Shown here piece by piece: positions 63,542 through 64,000 of a stretch of 64,000 nt of DNA. Location of the stretch: assembly GCF_001642025.1 (NCBI RefSeq), contig NZ_LWHO01000001.1, positions 468,573 to 532,572 of the forward strand, in the 5' to 3' direction. Below the pieces are notes generated by a model that did no database searches, was not told the origin of the DNA, and saw only the letters and a list, made by a program, of their open reading frames with translations. A program made the position numbers and the translations under genes. The DNA is from Cutibacterium namnetense. Lineage in GTDB: Bacteria > Actinomycetota > Actinomycetes > Propionibacteriales > Propionibacteriaceae. Within the stretch, counting starts at the first letter, position 1. Each line of letters begins with the position of its first letter.

Positions 63542-64000
63542 TTCGCGTCCACGGATATCTCGGTACCATTTCCGACTCCTTGCGTCAGGAGGTCGCCGAT
63601 GCTGACCTCGTCGTCGGAGGTCAGCGTCACCTTGACGCCCTCAACGTTCCCGACGAGAAGCGTCAGAAGCTCGGCCTCATCGGCCCTGCCGTCGAGCGAG
63701 TTCAGTCCCTGCCCGGCGACGCCAACGTCGTTGTCATCGCCTCCGGTGACCCGCTCTTCTTCGGTGTGGTGCGACGTATCCGCCAGGCCGGTCTCAAGGT
63801 CGAGGTCGTGACGGCCCCGACCTCCTTGCAGGCTGCTTTTGCCGCCGTGGCCCTGCCCTGGGACGACGCCCAGTTCGTCTCCTCACACTCCAAGGACATC
63901 GAGACCGCCATCCGGCTTGCCAAGATCCATCCCAAGGTGGGCGTGCTGACAGCCCCCAACCGAGGCCTGGCGGAATTGGTCGACGGGCTCGCGGGTCGCG
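63538..64000 (+). CDS. cobL: Precorrin-6Y methylase (CobL/CbiE), N-terminal part
   Basis: The gene overlaps cobM by ATGA and runs off the right edge, showing 154 residues. The tetrapyrrole-methylase motif is ADLVVGGQRHLDALNV, VVVIASGDPLFFGVVRRI and VVTAPTSLQAAFAAVALPWDDAQFVSSH, which fits the CbiE-type C5-methyltransferase. Whether it continues into a CbiT decarboxylase domain (full CobL) cannot be seen. Confidence 0.85.
   Translation, partial: MIRVHGYLGTISDSLRQEVADADLVVGGQRHLDALNVPDEKRQKLGLIGPAVERVQSLPGDANVVVIASGDPLFFGVVRRIRQAGLKVEVVTAPTSLQAAFAAVALPWDDAQFVSSHSKDIETAIRLAKIHPKVGVLTAPNRGLAELVDGLAGR

Noticed and set aside
1-64000. CRISPR arrays, insertion sequences, prophage or integrase genes
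   Set aside because: No regularly spaced direct repeats, transposase motifs or phage genes were seen anywhere in the window.

Overview
The window is about 60% GC with tightly packed genes, GTG/TTG starts, purine-rich ribosome sites and some apparently leaderless genes. Gene content (PL8 hyaluronate lyase, NgcE-type sugar transporter, Asp23 cluster, fused L-serine dehydratase, cobalamin genes, wide carbohydrate repertoire) points to a skin propionibacterium, most likely Cutibacterium acnes. The species call is inference from content, not a database match.

Layout. 1-8.5 kb: end of phoU, a secreted polysaccharide deacetylase, a long perfect palindrome, gpmA, a galactitol-type PTS operon (two IIB copies, IIC, a frameshifted membrane gene, IIA), and an asparaginase/asparagine permease pair. 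8.6-12.2 kb: glyA, then KDG kinase and KDPG aldolase. 12.4-28.9 kb: a hyaluronan/uronate island with an SDR, an SdhA-like flavoprotein, a ThuA-like protein, a sugar isomerase-like TIM barrel, a Gfo/Idh/MocA oxidoreductase, an NgcEFG-type ABC importer without ATPase, a LacI regulator, a 2-hydroxyacid dehydrogenase, hyaluronate lyase and a decayed DUF2264 (GH154-type) gene. LacI-type operators (TGGnAAGCGnTTnCC) lie in its divergent promoter regions.

29.4-37.6 kb: rlmB, cysS, a DUF4032 kinase-like protein, then an Asp23/Gls24 envelope-stress cluster with an ECF sigma factor and a protein joining a ZAS-like zinc motif to an Asp23-like domain. 37.6-48.5 kb: an orphan MsmK-type ATPase that could energise the sugar importers, sdaA, an unusual ROK regulator-oxidoreductase fusion leading a second sugar ABC operon, and the threonine catabolic pair tdh-kbl.

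48.5-64 kb: an OpuC-type quaternary-amine transporter, a DedA protein, DUF488, a macro-domain protein, an MDR oxidoreductase, a histidine phosphatase, an ABC exporter with a two-component system, and a cobalamin cluster (cobD, cobQ, riboswitch, cobI, cobM, start of cobL/cbiE) that runs off the end.

Working together: hyaluronate lyase would cut host hyaluronan outside the cell, the NgcEFG-type importer would bring in the disaccharide, and the island enzymes plus KDG kinase and KDPG aldolase would feed the uronate part to pyruvate and glyceraldehyde-3-phosphate. No GH88 unsaturated glucuronyl hydrolase is seen and the DUF2264 gene is broken, so how the imported disaccharide is cleaved is open; an oxidation/elimination route through the Gfo/Idh/MocA, TIM-barrel and ThuA proteins is proposed as a hypothesis.
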